From Tenrec ecaudatus (lineage: Eukaryota > Chordata > Mammalia > Afrosoricida > Tenrecidae): a stretch of 64,000 nucleotides of DNA. Both the position numbers and the translations under genes were made by a program. The notes beneath the pieces were generated by a model. The model made no database searches, had not been told where the DNA came from, and saw only the letters and a list, made by a program, of their open reading frames with translations. Positions 61,474-64,000 of this stretch are shown here, piece after piece (within the stretch, counting starts at the first letter, position 1; every line of letters begins with the position of its first letter). Location: positions 83,773,563 through 83,837,562 of the forward strand of contig NC_134545.1 in the NCBI RefSeq assembly GCF_050624435.1, read 5' to 3'.

Positions 61474-61960
61474 TGTGTTTATCAGGGTAGATTAGAGAAA
61501 CAAATTCACAGGCATGCATATGTGTATATGAAAGACCTCTATATAAAAAGTAATTGTACGTTAAGAAAACATCCCAGATCAAGTCCATAAGTCTGATGTT
61601 ATCCCATATGTCAGTACTAGTTCATAAATTCCTTTTTAGACTTGCGCAGCCATGCAATGATGCCACTGGAGGAAGATCGCAGGCCAGTGGGTGGAAAGAT
61701 TGCAAAAAGTCTTGTGGATCCAGTGGCATTGTGAGCATCTCAGCACTGGCAGGGGTCTCCACGTGACTTCTTCAGCTCCAGGGCACTAGCATAGTTCCAT
61801 GTGTCTTATCAGCAGGAATGTCTCCCAGGGAGTGAATGTATGTCCCGCCTCCTTAGCACCTCCAAATGAGGTCATCTAGCTGCGACCTGATTGACAGGCT
61901 AAGCTCCACCCCTTCACTCTTAATAGCCTCAAATTGACCACAGATGGTGTAATGACCACA
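61474..61960 (-). mobile_element. ERVL-type solo LTR, minus strand, perfect 5-bp duplication
   Basis: TG..CA termini on the plus strand (TGTGTTTATC..GACCACA) and identical flanks cctgg (61469-61473) and cctgg (61961-61965). It is the reverse-orientation relative of 10234-10802: 'attagagaaacaaattcaca', 'ggccagtgggtggaaag', 'cgacctgattgacaggctaa'. It lies 283 bp before exon 3. Confidence 0.9.
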
Positions 61961-62215
61961 CCTGGTCTTGGGTGCCTCCTAGCCAGCTTCCCCCTTTCCC
62001 ACTGTCTATTTCAGTGGAAGTAACACTGATGCCATTCGAGCTGATGGCCCACCCTCAAGTCCTTATCGACCTCCTGCTGCTCTCTGGGAAAGAGATGTTA
62101 TGTCGCCTAGAGTTGGGACTGCAGAAATCCACGTGGTCCTAAAGGATGCCTGGGCCCAGTGTGACTCTGGGAAAACCTTTAAAGACTGGTAATTCTGAGA
62201 TGGCTTCTGAGATAG

Positions 62216-64000
<1,785 letters not shown>

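Overview
The window is mammalian nuclear DNA. It holds the 5' portion of one recognisable protein-coding gene, CNNM1 (cyclin M1 / ACDP1), on the plus strand, set in very repeat-rich DNA. Four coding exons are visible (23603-25187, 58680-58823, 62244-62384, 63220-63389). They join in phase and encode residues 1-680 of a protein that is about 950 residues long in other mammals. The remaining exons lie beyond the right edge. Exon 1 sits in a dense CpG island. The repeats place the species: tRNA-derived SINEs of the AfroSINE type and a partner RTE-type LINE mark an afrotherian, and hAT elements that I recognise as SPIN-like and OC1-like (OposCharlie1) point to a tenrec, most likely Echinops telfairi. 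This species call is an inference from remembered consensus sequences.

Layout: 1-23.2 kb is upstream intergenic DNA. It contains L1 3' ends, AfroSINEs, RTE fragments, three ERVL-type solo LTRs, a cluster of hAT elements at 16.2-17.4 kb, and a tiny retroposed 5' half of tRNA-Cys at 16.85 kb. Near 4.1-4.25 kb the minus strand carries an unassigned ATG-initiated open segment of 56 codons ending at a consensus splice donor, so it may be a first coding exon of another gene. 23.25-25.25 kb is the CNNM1 CpG island with exon 1. 25.2-58.7 kb is intron 1 (33.5 kb), consisting mostly of RTE, AfroSINE, L1-like 3' units, minisatellites, OC1-like and SPIN-like elements and one solo LTR nested in an RTE. 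Its largest repeat-poor block is 51.25-52.7 kb. 58.7-64 kb carries exons 2-4, separated by introns holding AfroSINEs, a SPIN-like copy, an ERVL LTR and a palindromic TA-flanked mini-transposon.

The CNNM1 exons encode, in order: a hydrophobic signal/anchor segment and extracellular region, a DUF21-type four-helix membrane domain, the CBS pair (exons 1-2, with exon 2 supplying the loop that binds PRL phosphatases in paralogues), the linker (exon 3) and the start of the cyclic-nucleotide-binding homology domain (exon 4). I see no intact transposon gene; all reverse-transcriptase remnants are decayed.
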